Shown piece after piece: positions 44,018-53,358 of a stretch of 60,897 nucleotides of DNA. Under the pieces are notes generated by a model. The model did no database searches, had not been told where the DNA came from, and was given only the letters and a program-made list of their open reading frames with translations. Each line of letters starts with the position of its first letter. Position 1 is the stretch's first letter. The stretch lies in NCBI RefSeq assembly GCF_003261175.1, contig NZ_QLNP01000006.1, positions 1-60,897 on the forward strand, given 5' to 3'. Source of the stretch: Arthrobacter globiformis. GTDB taxonomy: Bacteria > Actinomycetota > Actinomycetes > Actinomycetales > Micrococcaceae. The translations under genes and the position numbers were made by a program.

Positions 44018-44123
44018 GTTACCCCGGCGCGGATGGGCGTCAAGGTGCGGCAACCTACCTGCGCAGCCTGCCTGCGCCGGTCCGCCCGTCCGCCGGCCAC
44101 CGGTGGTGCGGGATACTTAAGCC

Positions 44124-45338
44124 ATGCAGACTTCCGGCTCCAGCCGTCCAGACAGCCAGCCGCGCACCATCGTCATCCTCGGATCCACCGGTTCCATCGG
44201 CACCCAGGCGATTGACGTCGTCGACGGCGCCCCCCACCTTTTTCAGGTTGTGGCGCTGAGCGCCGGGGGCGGCAACCTCGAACTCCTCGCCCGGCAGGCC
44301 GTGCACACCCGCGCCGCCGCCGTCGGCATCGCCGAAGGTGATCCCCGGCGGCTCCGGGACCTGATCAGCGACGCCGCCCGGACAGCCGGGCTGGGGCAGT
44401 ACCGGCCTGAGATCATCGCCGGTCCCGACGCCTCAACCAGGATCGCCGCCGTGAAGGCGGACGTGGTGCTCAACGGCATCACGGGCTCGATCGGATTGGC
44501 GCCCACGCTCGCCGCGCTGGAATCCGGCGCCACCCTGGCGCTCGCCAACAAGGAATCCCTGATCGTTGGCGGCTCGCTGGTCAAGGCCGCCGCCGCGGAG
44601 GGACAGATCGTGCCGGTTGACTCCGAGCACTCCGCCATCGCCCAGTGCCTGCGCTCGGGGACCGCCGCGGAGGTGGACAGGCTCATCCTGACCGCCTCGG
44701 GCGGACCGTTCCGCGGCCGCACGCGCGAACAGCTCTTCGACGTCACGCCGGAGGAGGCGCTGGCCCACCCCACCTGGGACATGGGCCTGATGGTCACCAC
44801 CAACTCAGCCAGCCTGGTGAACAAGGGCCTCGAAGTCATAGAGGCGCACCTGCTGTTCGACATCCCCCTGGACCGGATCGACGTAGTGGTCCATCCGCAG
44901 TCCGTGATCCACTCCATGGTGCAGTTCGTGGACGGCTCCACCATCGCCCAGGCCTCCCCGCCGGACATGCGCCTGCCGATTGCCCTTGGCCTGGGCTGGC
45001 CGGACCGGGTCCCGAACGCGGCCACGCCCTGCGACTGGACCCGGGCCGCCAGCTGGACGTTCGAGCCGCTGGACTCCTCCGCATTCCCCGCCGTGCGGCT
45101 GGCCAAAGAGGCGGCAAAGCAGGGAAGCACCTACCCCGCTGTGTTCAACGCCGCCAATGAGGAAGCAGTCACGGCTTTCCATGCGGGCAGGATCCGGTTC
45201 ACGGACATCGTGGACACCATCGAGGCCGTCCTCGGCGAACATTCGGGTTCCTCCGGGCTAACGGTCGGATCCGTGCTGGATGCTGAGAAGTGGGCACGTG
45301 CGCGCACCCACGAACGTTTAGCAGTGAGCAGTCTCTAG
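44124..45338 (+). CDS. dxr: 1-deoxy-D-xylulose-5-phosphate reductoisomerase
   Basis: DXR makes 2-C-methyl-D-erythritol 4-phosphate, the committed step of the MEP isoprenoid pathway, using NADPH and a divalent metal. The 404-residue protein has the NADPH motif [23 protein letters not shown] and the metal/substrate region [13 protein letters not shown] followed by TASGGPFRG. Lengths are normal. rip1 follows 19 bp downstream, as in mycobacteria, and ispG of the same pathway is further down the same strand. Confidence 0.97.
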   Translation: MQTSGSSRPDSQPRTIVILGSTGSIGTQAIDVVDGAPHLFQVVALSAGGGNLELLARQAVHTRAAAVGIAEGDPRRLRDLISDAARTAGLGQYRPEIIAGPDASTRIAAVKADVVLNGITGSIGLAPTLAALESGATLALANKESLIVGGSLVKAAAAEGQIVPVDSEHSAIAQCLRSGTAAEVDRLILTASGGPFRGRTREQLFDVTPEEALAHPTWDMGLMVTTNSASLVNKGLEVIEAHLLFDIPLDRIDVVVHPQSVIHSMVQFVDGSTIAQASPPDMRLPIALGLGWPDRVPNAATPCDWTRAASWTFEPLDSSAFPAVRLAKEAAKQGSTYPAVFNAANEEAVTAFHAGRIRFTDIVDTIEAVLGEHSGSSGLTVGSVLDAEKWARARTHERLAVSSL

Positions 45339-45357
45339 GAAGCAGCAGATCTGAAGC

Positions 45358-46689
45358 ATGAGTCCCGTTATCCTCTTTATCCTTGGTGTCGTCTTTGTGG
45401 CGGTCGGCATCGCGGTGTCCATTGCGCTGCATGAGGTGGGCCACCTGGTACCCGCCAAGCTGTTCAAGGTGCGCGTCACCAAGTACATGATCGGCTTCGG
45501 CCCCACGCTCTGGTCGACCAAAAAGGGCGAAACCGAGTACGGCTTCAAGGCGCTGCCGCTGGGCGGCTACGTCTCGATGATCGGCATGTACCCGCCCAAC
45601 AAGGAGGACGGCTCGGTGCGTCCGTCCAGCACCGGCATGTTCCAGACGCTGGCCAGCGAGGCCCGCTCCATGGCCCATGAAGATGTGGGGCCGGGGGACG
45701 AGAACCGCGTGTTCTACCGGCTCCCGGTCTGGAAGAAGATCATCATCATGCTGGGCGGTCCGGCAATGAACCTGCTGATCGGCCTCGTGCTCACGGCCGT
45801 GCTGCTCATGGGGTTCGGCATCTCCGAGCCCACCACCACCATCGCCGACGTTTCCAAGTGCCAGGTCAAGGCGGGGGAGACGGTCGATCCGAACTCCGCC
45901 GACTGCAAGCCGACTCCGGCCGCTGCCGCCCAGCTCAAGCCAAACGACGTCATCACCGCCTTCGACGGAAAAACCGTGACCAGCTGGGACCAGCTCACGG
46001 GCTGGATCCGCGCTTCGGCGGGCAAGGAAGTGTCCATCACTGTGGAGCGCGACGGTTCCCCGGTGACCAGCACCGTCACCCCTGTTCTGTCGGCACGCCC
46101 GGTCGTCGGTCCGGACGGGCGCCAGGCAAAGGACGACGCCGGGACCCTTCTGTACCAGGACGTCGGCTTCCTGGGCATCGGTGCGCAGACCGCCCTGGTT
46201 CCCCAGCCAGCGTCGTCCGTCCTGCCCATGGCGGGGGAGAACATCAAACAGGTTGCCGGGGTGGTCCTCAATCTGCCGGCCCGGGTGGCCGGTGTGGCCA
46301 AGGCGGCGTTCAGCGAAGAACCCCGCGACCCCAACGGCCCCATCAGCGTGGTGGGCGTGGGCCGCGTGGCGGGCGAGGTGGCCGCCATGGAGGAAGTGCC
46401 TGCCCAGGCCCGGCTTGCCGCCTTGGTGGGACTGCTTGCCGGGCTGAACTTTGCCCTGGCCGTCTTCAACCTGATCCCGCTGCTTCCGCTTGACGGCGGC
46501 CACGTGGCCGGCGCACTCTACGAGGCAGTGCGGCGGCGGGTGGCAAAGCTATTCGGCAAACCCGACCCGGGCGCCTTCGACATCGCGAAACTGCTGCCGG
46601 TGACCTACGTGGTGGCGGCGCTGCTGATGGGGATGGGTGCGCTGCTGATCTATGCGGACATCGTGAAGCCGGTGAATCTCTTCGGCTAG
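45358..46689 (+). CDS. rip1: site-2 intramembrane metalloprotease (RseP/Rip1, M50)
   Basis: This membrane protease cuts anti-sigma factors and other membrane proteins in regulated intramembrane proteolysis. The 443-residue protein has HEVGH (25-29) in its first membrane helix and LDGGH near 377 as the third zinc ligand. Four membrane helices and a PDZ domain (about 170-255) complete it. The PDZ region carries two Cys. It lies in the conserved dxr-rip pair, but ispG, normally next, is displaced by three genes here. Confidence 0.93.
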   Translation: MSPVILFILGVVFVAVGIAVSIALHEVGHLVPAKLFKVRVTKYMIGFGPTLWSTKKGETEYGFKALPLGGYVSMIGMYPPNKEDGSVRPSSTGMFQTLASEARSMAHEDVGPGDENRVFYRLPVWKKIIIMLGGPAMNLLIGLVLTAVLLMGFGISEPTTTIADVSKCQVKAGETVDPNSADCKPTPAAAAQLKPNDVITAFDGKTVTSWDQLTGWIRASAGKEVSITVERDGSPVTSTVTPVLSARPVVGPDGRQAKDDAGTLLYQDVGFLGIGAQTALVPQPASSVLPMAGENIKQVAGVVLNLPARVAGVAKAAFSEEPRDPNGPISVVGVGRVAGEVAAMEEVPAQARLAALVGLLAGLNFALAVFNLIPLLPLDGGHVAGALYEAVRRRVAKLFGKPDPGAFDIAKLLPVTYVVAALLMGMGALLIYADIVKPVNLFG

Positions 46690-46713
46690 TTCCCTCGTAT
46701 TCAGCTTAGAATG

Positions 46714-46733
46714 GCTGATTACCGAAAATCAGC
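46714..46733. promoter_or_regulatory. inverted repeat GCTGATT-N6-AATCAGC upstream of SatD gene
   Basis: A perfect 7-6-7 inverted repeat in an unusually AT-rich intergenic stretch (about 46690-46778) between rip1 and the SatD gene, about 45 bp before the start codon. The SatD protein has its own C-terminal helix-turn-helix, so autoregulation is plausible. No T-run follows, so it is not a typical terminator. Confidence 0.5.
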
Positions 46734-46778
46734 TCTAAATGATTGATTTACCAATATAAGCCGGATACGGTTCATCTC

Positions 46779-47474
46779 ATGTACGTTCTGACCATCGACC
46801 AGCGGGGCAGCACCGGCGACGTGGACCGCGTGCCCGAGCTCCTCAGGGACCTCGGCAGCCACCTCGGTGTCCGTTTTGAACGCTCGGTCGGCGACGAAGT
46901 GCAGGGCGTCCTGCAGGACCCTGCCCTTGTGGTCGACGTGGCCCTGCACGCCCTCCGAAGCGGGCACTGGTACGTCGGAATCGGCGTCGGCCCGGGGGAC
47001 CTGCCGCCAGACGCGAGTCCGCGTGAAGGGTCCGGCCCCGCCTTTGTGGCTGCCCGCCGGGCAGTGGAGCGTGCCAAGTCAGCCGCGAGGCACGTCCCCG
47101 CCGCCGTGGTCGCGGGGAGCCGGGAGCACGAGGCTGCCGTGGCGTGCGCCAACGCGGAAGCGGTGCTGCGGTTGGTCGGAGGCCTGGTGCAGGCGCGGAC
47201 CGAAGCCCAGTGGCGGGTGGTGGATGCCCTCCGTGCGAAGAGCGGTGTAGCAACCGACCAGGGCTCCGGGCGCACCGGACTCCAGAAACAGGTGGCGAGG
47301 GAACTGGGAATCACCGAACAGTCGGTGAGCCGGGCCGTCATCCGGTCCGGTTGGCAGGAAGAATGGGCGGCAAGACCGGCGGTGGAAATGCTGCTGGCAA
47401 CCGCCCACCGCCTCATCCTGGAGAACCACATCCCCGGGACTCAGGAAGGCGACGACAACCGAGGAGAAGCGTGA
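46779..47474 (+). CDS. SatD-family protein with cyclase-like core and HTH
   Basis: The 231-residue protein matches the SatD family by its start MYVLTIDQRGS and RSVGDEVQGVL. I see an order of motifs reminiscent of class III nucleotide cyclases: Asp7 in IDQRGS, Gly38-Asp39 in VGDE, GIGVGPG (67-73) and GSGPAFVAARRAVE (84-97). A C-terminal helix-turn-helix follows (168-192, VARELGITEQSVSRAVIRSGW). Catalysis is not shown. The frame extends 12 codons upstream, but the ATG at 46779 starts the conserved block. Its stop overlaps the next gene by four bases. It interrupts the usual rip-ispG order. Confidence 0.8.
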   Translation: MYVLTIDQRGSTGDVDRVPELLRDLGSHLGVRFERSVGDEVQGVLQDPALVVDVALHALRSGHWYVGIGVGPGDLPPDASPREGSGPAFVAARRAVERAKSAARHVPAAVVAGSREHEAAVACANAEAVLRLVGGLVQARTEAQWRVVDALRAKSGVATDQGSGRTGLQKQVARELGITEQSVSRAVIRSGWQEEWAARPAVEMLLATAHRLILENHIPGTQEGDDNRGEA

Positions 47475-47995
47475 ACGCAGTCTGGATCGCAGCCGCCCTG
47501 CTGACGGCCGGATTCGTGGGCTGGCCTGTCACGGCCCTGGTTTTCCGGCTGGCCCGCACCATCGACGACAAAGCCGACGCCGCCGCCAGCGCAGGCAGGG
47601 ACGGCGCCGACGACCCCTCGGCCGACGTGACGGTGGACAGCCCGGCCTCGGTGGACAGCCCGGCCGCAGGGGACAGGGTGAACACAGTGAACGGCGACAT
47701 CACGGTGGACGCTGGTGGTGCGGCCGCGCCGGAAGCCGGAGGCGAGGCGTCGGCCAAACGGATCCTCCGGGGCGGGGCCATCATCGGGGTGCTTGAGCGG
47801 CTGGCAGTCTGCCTCGCCATTCTGGCCGGGCAGCCCGTGGCAATCGCCTACGTGGTGGCCATAAAAGGCCTGGGCCGGTTCGCGGAACTCAAGGAAACGC
47901 CGGTGGCCGCGGAGAGGTTCATCATCGGCACCCTGGCCTCCATGCTGTGGGCGGCGGGAGTTGCGGCCTTCACGAAGGTCGTGCTCCTCGGCTAG
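47471..47995 (+). CDS. membrane partner of SatD, DUF3307-like C-terminus
   Basis: The 174-residue protein has an N-terminal membrane helix (3-25) and a low-complexity Ala/Asp/Val spacer (32-95) with a VDSPA-VDSPA repeat. Two further hydrophobic stretches follow (about 104-132 and 148-173). GVLERLAV (106-113) and KGLGRFAELKE (132-142) resemble the C-terminal half of DUF3307 proteins, which I recall as frequent SatD neighbours. The frame is open far upstream inside the SatD gene. The GTG at 47471, with GAGGAGAAG before it, gives a proper membrane start and a four-base overlap with the SatD gene. Confidence 0.7.
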   Translation: MNAVWIAAALLTAGFVGWPVTALVFRLARTIDDKADAAASAGRDGADDPSADVTVDSPASVDSPAAGDRVNTVNGDITVDAGGAAAPEAGGEASAKRILRGGAIIGVLERLAVCLAILAGQPVAIAYVVAIKGLGRFAELKETPVAAERFIIGTLASMLWAAGVAAFTKVVLLG

Positions 47996-48020
47996 CCCGG
48001 CCGCGGGATAGGGTATCTCT

Positions 48021-48314
48021 ATGACTGTTTTTGCTGTTGAGTACGTATACGACGCCGAGTCCTCCGAAACGCGAGCGGCCGCCCGCCCCGCCCACCGCGA
48101 ATGGACTGCAGGACTCGCGCAGGACGGCAGGCTTCTGGCCAGCGGACCCTACGGCGACGGCGCAGGCGCCCTGCTCATTTTCAAGGCGGCCGACGAAGCC
48201 GCACTCAACGAGATCCTCCGGCAGGATCCCTTCGCGGCAGCGGGCGTCATTTCCGGCACGCGAACCACCGAATGGGCACCCGTGACCGGTCTCCTGGCTG
48301 AGCACGCAGCCTAG
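48021..48314 (+). CDS. YciI-family protein
   Basis: The 97-residue dimeric alpha-beta barrel protein has the family pattern H-x-x-W (REWTAGL), GRLLASGPYGDGAGALLIF and DPFAAAGV. YciI-like proteins have ferredoxin-like folds with a conserved His-Asp pair; their reaction is mostly unknown, with dehydrochlorinase-like activity in some. It lies on the same strand as the SatD pair and ispG, 25 bp after one and 39 bp before the other. Confidence 0.88.
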   Translation: MTVFAVEYVYDAESSETRAAARPAHREWTAGLAQDGRLLASGPYGDGAGALLIFKAADEAALNEILRQDPFAAAGVISGTRTTEWAPVTGLLAEHAA

Positions 48315-48353
48315 CCGCCCCGCACCACCGATTTTCGAATTCAAGGAGTCCAC

Positions 48354-49520
48354 GTGACCTCGGTCAGCCTGGGAATGCCATCCGCACCACCGCCCGTCCT
48401 TGCCCCGCGACGCAAGACGCGGCAGATCAAGGTGGGCTCCGTCGGCGTCGGTTCCGACTTCCCCATCAGCGTGCAGTCGATGACCACCACGCCCACCACG
48501 GACATCAACGCCACCCTGCAGCAGATTGCCGAGCTGACGGCCTCCGGCTGCGACATCGTCCGCGTGGCGTGCCCGTCCGCCGATGACGCGGAAGCGCTTC
48601 CGATCATCGCCCGGAAATCGCAGATCCCGGTCATCGCCGACATCCACTTCCAGCCGAAGTACGTCTTCGCGGCCATCGAGGCAGGCTGTGCTGCGGTGCG
48701 CGTCAACCCGGGCAACATCCGCAAGTTCGACGACCAGGTCAAGGAGATCGCCAAGGCGGCCAAGGACCACGGCACGTCCATCCGCATCGGCGTGAACGCA
48801 GGATCGCTGGAACCGGGCATCCTGAAGAAGTACGGCAAGGCCACTCCGGAAGCTTTGGTCGAATCCGCGGTCTGGGAAGCCTCGCTCTTCGAGGAGCACG
48901 GCTTCCACGACTTCAAGATCTCCGTGAAGCACAATGACCCGGTGGTCATGGTGGCGGCCTACGAGATGCTCGCCGAAAAGGGCGACTGGCCGCTGCACCT
49001 GGGCGTCACTGAGGCCGGCCCCGCCTTCCAGGGAACCATCAAGTCGGCCACAGCCTTTGGCGCTCTCCTCTCGCGCGGCATCGGCGACACCATCCGCGTG
49101 TCCCTGTCCGCCCCTCCCGTCGAGGAGATCAAGGTGGGCAACCAGATCCTGCAGTCGCTGAACCTGCGCCCCCGCAAGCTGGAAATCGTCTCGTGCCCGT
49201 CCTGCGGGCGCGCCCAGGTGGACGTCTACACCCTTGCCGAGCAGGTCACCGCCGGCCTCGAGGGAATGGAGATCCCGCTGCGCGTCGCGGTCATGGGCTG
49301 CGTCGTCAACGGTCCGGGCGAAGCGCGGGAAGCTGACCTCGGCGTCGCCTCCGGCAACGGCAAGGGCCAGATATTTGTGAAGGGCGAGGTCATCAAGACT
49401 GTCCCCGAGAGCCAGATTGTTGAGACACTGATCGAAGAGGCCATGCGTATCGCGGAAGAGATGGGGGAGGCCGATGGCGAAGATGCTGTCAAGGGTAGCC
49501 CCGTGGTTAGCGTCTCATAA
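48354..49520 (+). CDS. ispG: 4-hydroxy-3-methylbut-2-enyl diphosphate synthase (flavodoxin)
   Basis: IspG converts MEcPP to HMBPP in the MEP pathway with a [4Fe-4S] cluster. The 388-residue protein has the N-terminal TIM barrel ([15 protein letters not shown]). The C-terminal cluster domain has the ligands in SCPSCGR (two Cys) and [13 protein letters not shown] (Cys plus the downstream Glu). The GTG start follows AAGGAG. Its end overlaps the GNAT gene by 47 bases if that gene uses its first ATG. Function ties it to dxr upstream. Confidence 0.96.
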   Translation: MTSVSLGMPSAPPPVLAPRRKTRQIKVGSVGVGSDFPISVQSMTTTPTTDINATLQQIAELTASGCDIVRVACPSADDAEALPIIARKSQIPVIADIHFQPKYVFAAIEAGCAAVRVNPGNIRKFDDQVKEIAKAAKDHGTSIRIGVNAGSLEPGILKKYGKATPEALVESAVWEASLFEEHGFHDFKISVKHNDPVVMVAAYEMLAEKGDWPLHLGVTEAGPAFQGTIKSATAFGALLSRGIGDTIRVSLSAPPVEEIKVGNQILQSLNLRPRKLEIVSCPSCGRAQVDVYTLAEQVTAGLEGMEIPLRVAVMGCVVNGPGEAREADLGVASGNGKGQIFVKGEVIKTVPESQIVETLIEEAMRIAEEMGEADGEDAVKGSPVVSVS

Positions 49521-50370
49521 GGACGGCGCCGCGCCGGACGGTGCGACCGTCCGGGTACTGGGCCTTGCGGACACCCGTCAACTGCGCGAACTGGCAGAAA
49601 GCGATCCCGTCGCCAACGTGTTCATCCTGGCGCATTTGGAGTCAACAGACTCTGCCGCGCCCACCCCGGGCGGGGCCAACGTCCTGGGCGTTTTCGACGA
49701 CGACGTGCTGGTTGGCGCCTGCTGGGCAGGCGCCAACCTGGTCCCCGTCCAACTGGATCCCGAGCTGGCCGGACCGGTGGCCGTTGCGGCCCACCGCTCC
49801 GGGCGCCGGTACGCGTCGATCTTCGGACCGGCCGGAACGGTGCTTGCGCTGCACAGCCGGCTGGAGGAGCTGGGCCACGTGGCCCACGAAGTACGGCCGG
49901 ACCAGCCGCTCATGACCATTTCCGGCCCCCCGGCCGTTGAACCGAACTGGGAGCTGGGGTACGGGCAGTACGCAGATTTCGACGCCATCCTCCCTGCCTG
50001 TGCAGCGATGTTCGAGGAGGAGGTTGGCTACTCGCCCTACCTTGGCGGCCGCGACTTTTACAGCCGTCGGGTGGCAGGCCTGATCCGGCAGGGACACTCC
50101 CTGGTCCACCTGAAGGACGGCGAAGTCGTGTTCAAGGCCGAGCTGGGTGCTGTCACCGCCGAGGTTACCCAGGTGCAGGGCGTGTGGATGAACCCCAGCC
50201 ACCGGGGACTCGGGCTGAGCGCCGGCTACATGGCGGCCGTGGTGCTGCTGGCCCAGAAAATGGCGCCCGTCACCAGCCTGTATGTCAACGACTACAACTC
50301 CCGGGCCCGCGCAACGTATGAACGTGTCGGCTTCCGGCAGGTGGGGACCTTCGCTACAGTTCTGTTCTAG
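49474..50370 (+). CDS. GNAT N-acetyltransferase with N-terminal DUF4081
   Basis: The 298-residue protein has an N-terminal DUF4081-type domain (about 25-150) and a C-terminal GNAT domain. The acetyl-CoA motif is in [20 protein letters not shown], and [18 protein letters not shown] closes the fold. The homologous place after ispG in M. tuberculosis holds Rv2867c, also a GNAT enzyme. The substrate is unknown. The ATG used overlaps ispG; a later start near residue 18 is possible. proS follows after about 290 bp. Confidence 0.87.
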   Translation: MAKMLSRVAPWLASHKDGAAPDGATVRVLGLADTRQLRELAESDPVANVFILAHLESTDSAAPTPGGANVLGVFDDDVLVGACWAGANLVPVQLDPELAGPVAVAAHRSGRRYASIFGPAGTVLALHSRLEELGHVAHEVRPDQPLMTISGPPAVEPNWELGYGQYADFDAILPACAAMFEEEVGYSPYLGGRDFYSRRVAGLIRQGHSLVHLKDGEVVFKAELGAVTAEVTQVQGVWMNPSHRGLGLSAGYMAAVVLLAQKMAPVTSLYVNDYNSRARATYERVGFRQVGTFATVLF

Positions 50371-50657
50371 CGGACGACCAGCCCCGCGCCAAAGTGGATT
50401 TGGAATCGGTGACGGCTATCACATAGGTTCGTCCTAACCGGGTTTTCGGACTCGGGTGGTCTCTCGAGAATTAGCGGCATGACCGGCCGCGGAGCCACGC
50501 CGCCACAGGGATGACCAGCCGTAAACGGCCAGGGGCTTCACCTGCGGGGCGTGGCTTTCCTGTTCAGTTCCAACAGGGCCCGCAACCCGTGCTGCTGCCC
50601 AGCCGGTACATTAGTACCCAGACAATCAGCACTTCCCCCAGAAACGGACACCTACCC
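50371..50657 (+). other. intergenic region upstream of proS
   Basis: The 287-bp stretch is open in the proS frame for 49 codons, but that extension has no resemblance to prolyl-tRNA synthetase. No T-box leader, tRNA-like fold or terminator is visible. TACATTAGTACC near 50606-50617 could contain a -10 for proS. Confidence 0.5.
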
Positions 50658-52469
50658 GTGGTTCTTCGACTCTCCAAGCTTTTCCTGCGCACCCTGCGTG
50701 AAGACCCCGCTGACGCCGAGGTGGCCAGCCACCGGCTGCTCGTGCGCGCGGGATACATCCGTCGCGCGGCTCCGGGCATCTACACCTGGCTGCCGTTGGG
50801 ACTGAGCGTGCTGCGCAAGGTGGAGCAGATCATCCGGGAAGAGATGGCCGCCATCGGCGCCCAGGAAGTTCACTTCCCCGCACTGCTCCCGAAGGAGCCC
50901 TACGAGGCGACCAACCGCTGGACCGAATACGGCGAAGGGCTGTTCCGGCTGAAGGACCGCAAGGGCGGCGACTACCTGCTGGCCCCCACGCACGAGGAGA
51001 TGTTCACGCTGCTGGTCAAGGACCTGTACTCCTCGTACAAGGACCTGCCGCTGAGTATCTACCAGATCCAGAACAAGTACCGCGACGAGGCACGTCCGCG
51101 CGCCGGGCTGCTCCGCGGCCGTGAGTTCATCATGAAGGACTCCTACTCGTTCGACGTCGACGACGCCGGGCTGGACGCCAGCTACGCAGCCCACCGGGCG
51201 GCGTACCTGAAGATCTTCGAGCGGCTGGGCCTTGAAGTCATTCCCGTCACGGCCACCGCAGGTGCCATGGGCGGCTCCAGGAGCGAGGAATTCCTGCACC
51301 CCACCGACATCGGCGAGGACACCTTCGTGCGTTCGGCCGGCGGCTACACGGCCAACGTCGAAGCCGTGACCACGGTGGTTCCCGCGGACATCGACTTCAC
51401 CAACGCCCCCGCCGCGGTGATCCGCGATACCCCGAACACACCCACGATCGACACGCTGGTGGCAGCCTCCAACGAACTCGTGCCGCGCAGCGAGGCCGAC
51501 GGCGGCCCCTGGACTGCCGCTGACACGCTCAAGAACGTTGTTCTCGCCGTCACCCTGCCCACCGGGGAGCGCCAGATCGTGGTGCTCGGTGTCCCGGGCG
51601 ACCGGGGTGTCGACCTCAAGCGCGTCGAGGCCAACATCGGTGCCTACCTTCCGGTCGCCGGCGAAATCGCCGTGGAAGCCGCCGGCGAAGAGGACCTGGC
51701 CCGCAACCCGCTCATCGTGCGCGGTTACCTCGGCCCGGGCATGTCGCTGGGCGCACCGCTCCTTGGCCTCGAAGGCGCAGCCAAGCTCCTGTACCTGGTG
51801 GATCCGCGCGTCGTCAGCGGCACGGCCTGGGTGACCGGTGCCAACATGGCGGGCAAGCACGTCTTCGGGCTCGTGGCGGGACGCGACTTCACGTGGGATG
51901 GCGTCATCGAGTGCACCGAGGTGCGCGCCGGCGACGAGGCCCCGGACGGCTCCGGACCGCTCGAAACGGCCCGCGGCATCGAGATGGGACACATCTTCGC
52001 GCTGGGCCGCAAGTACGCCGAAGCGCTGGAACTGAAGGTCCTGGATCAGAACGGCAAACAGGTGGTGGTCACCATGGGCTCCTACGGCGTGGGCGTCACC
52101 CGCGCCGTCGCCGCACTGGCTGAATCCAACCACGATGCCAAGGGCCTCGTCTGGCCACGCTCCGTGGCTCCGGCCGACGTGCACGTGGTGGCCGTCGGTC
52201 GCGGCGAGGAGATCTTCGCCGCCGCCGAGCAGCTCGCCCTCGAGCTTGAGGGCGCCGGCCTGGAGGTCATCTACGATGACCGTCCCAAGGTTTCCCCGGG
52301 CGTGAAGTTCGGCGATGCCGAGCTTGTGGGTGTGCCCACCATCCTTGCCGTCGGCCGCGGACTGGTGGACGGCGTCGTCGAAATCAAGGACCGGCGCAGC
52401 GGCGAGGCTGAAAACGTGGCCGTGGACAAGGCCGTTGACTACGTGGTCAACGCCGTCCGCAGCAACTGA
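50658..52469 (+). CDS. proS: prolyl-tRNA synthetase
   Basis: This class II enzyme charges tRNA-Pro. From the GTG at 50658 the protein has 603 residues, the bacterial-type length. It shows [32 protein letters not shown] at the start, motif 2 ([25 protein letters not shown]), the YbaK-like editing insertion (about 230-390) and motif 3 ([13 protein letters not shown]). The anticodon-binding domain is at the C-terminus. A start 49 codons upstream is rejected as it adds non-conserved sequence. Confidence 0.96.
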   Translation: MVLRLSKLFLRTLREDPADAEVASHRLLVRAGYIRRAAPGIYTWLPLGLSVLRKVEQIIREEMAAIGAQEVHFPALLPKEPYEATNRWTEYGEGLFRLKDRKGGDYLLAPTHEEMFTLLVKDLYSSYKDLPLSIYQIQNKYRDEARPRAGLLRGREFIMKDSYSFDVDDAGLDASYAAHRAAYLKIFERLGLEVIPVTATAGAMGGSRSEEFLHPTDIGEDTFVRSAGGYTANVEAVTTVVPADIDFTNAPAAVIRDTPNTPTIDTLVAASNELVPRSEADGGPWTAADTLKNVVLAVTLPTGERQIVVLGVPGDRGVDLKRVEANIGAYLPVAGEIAVEAAGEEDLARNPLIVRGYLGPGMSLGAPLLGLEGAAKLLYLVDPRVVSGTAWVTGANMAGKHVFGLVAGRDFTWDGVIECTEVRAGDEAPDGSGPLETARGIEMGHIFALGRKYAEALELKVLDQNGKQVVVTMGSYGVGVTRAVAALAESNHDAKGLVWPRSVAPADVHVVAVGRGEEIFAAAEQLALELEGAGLEVIYDDRPKVSPGVKFGDAELVGVPTILAVGRGLVDGVVEIKDRRSGEAENVAVDKAVDYVVNAVRSN

Positions 52470-52484
52470 CCGCCTGCCCTCCCG

Positions 52485-53279
52485 GTGGTTTCGGGGTTTG
52501 AGTCGATCCAGCTCGCCACTATCGTCCTGATAGTGGTGGCTGGCTTCTCCGCAGGCTGGGTGGACGCCGTCGTGGGCGGCGGTGGCCTGCTGCAGCTGCC
52601 GGCGCTGTTGCTCGTCCCGGGGATCACCCCGGTGCAGGCACTGGCCACCAACAAGATGGGCTCCATTTTCGGCACCACCACCAGCGCCGTCACCTACTAC
52701 GGCCGCGTCCGGCCTGATCTGCGGACGGCCGTGCCGATGGCCGCGATCGCGCTGGCGGGCAGCTTCGGCGGTGCGCTGCTGGCCACCCGGCTGCCGGCGG
52801 AGGTGTTCAAGCCAATCATCGTGGTGGCCCTCGTGGCCGTCGCGCTGTTCACCGCACTTAGGCCCGACGCCGGACACCTCACCGAACTCCGGCACGGCGG
52901 CCGCACGCACTACGTGGTGGCCTGCGCCATCGGCGCCGTGATCGGGTTCTACGACGGCCTCATCGGCCCCGGCACCGGATCCTTCCTGGTGATCGCCCTG
53001 GTTTCGGCGATGGGGTACGCCTTCCTGGAGGCCAGCGCCAAGGCGAAAATCGTCAACATGGCCACTAACGCGGGGGCGCTCATATTCTTCCTCCCGCACG
53101 GCTCCCTGCTCTGGGGAGTCGGACTGCTGCTGGGCGCGGCGAACATGGCCGGGGGCTACCTTGGCGCACGTACCGCCGTAAAGCAGGGGAGCAAGTTTGT
53201 CCGTGTCGTGTTCCTCGTGGTGGTTTTCGCCCTGATCGTCAAGCTCGCCTTCGACGTGTGGCAGGAGAACTTCGCCTGA
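52485..53279 (+). CDS. TSUP-family (TauE/SafE) membrane transporter
   Basis: The 264-residue protein has about seven helices and the family pattern GFSAGWVDAVVGGGGLLQLPALLLVPGITPVQALATNKMGS, with the repeat IGFYDGLIGPGTGSFLVIAL in the second half. TSUP proteins move sulfite, sulfonates or organic acids across the membrane; the substrate is not readable. The GTG start lies 15 bp after proS, so they may be co-transcribed. Confidence 0.87.
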   Translation: MVSGFESIQLATIVLIVVAGFSAGWVDAVVGGGGLLQLPALLLVPGITPVQALATNKMGSIFGTTTSAVTYYGRVRPDLRTAVPMAAIALAGSFGGALLATRLPAEVFKPIIVVALVAVALFTALRPDAGHLTELRHGGRTHYVVACAIGAVIGFYDGLIGPGTGSFLVIALVSAMGYAFLEASAKAKIVNMATNAGALIFFLPHGSLLWGVGLLLGAANMAGGYLGARTAVKQGSKFVRVVFLVVVFALIVKLAFDVWQENFA

Positions 53280-53358
53280 GCTGGGTTCCCCGGCTGGGCC
53301 GGCTTTCCGGCGCAGCTGCCTTCTCGCGGGCGGTACCGGGACGGCGTAGCATGCCTCT

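Noticed and set aside
46714-46733. Terminator for rip1
   Set aside because: The stem is only seven base pairs, AT-rich, and lacks a T-run; an operator is more likely.
47144-47470. 109-codon upstream extension of the SatD partner
   Set aside because: It is Arg/Gly/Pro-rich out-of-frame translation of the SatD gene. The GTG at 47471 starts directly with a membrane helix.
46779-47995. Naming the SatD pair a Pycsar or CBASS defence system
   Set aside because: The cyclase resemblance is by eye only, the protein carries a DNA-binding domain, and no defence genes surround it. It is kept as a hypothesis, not as a feature call.
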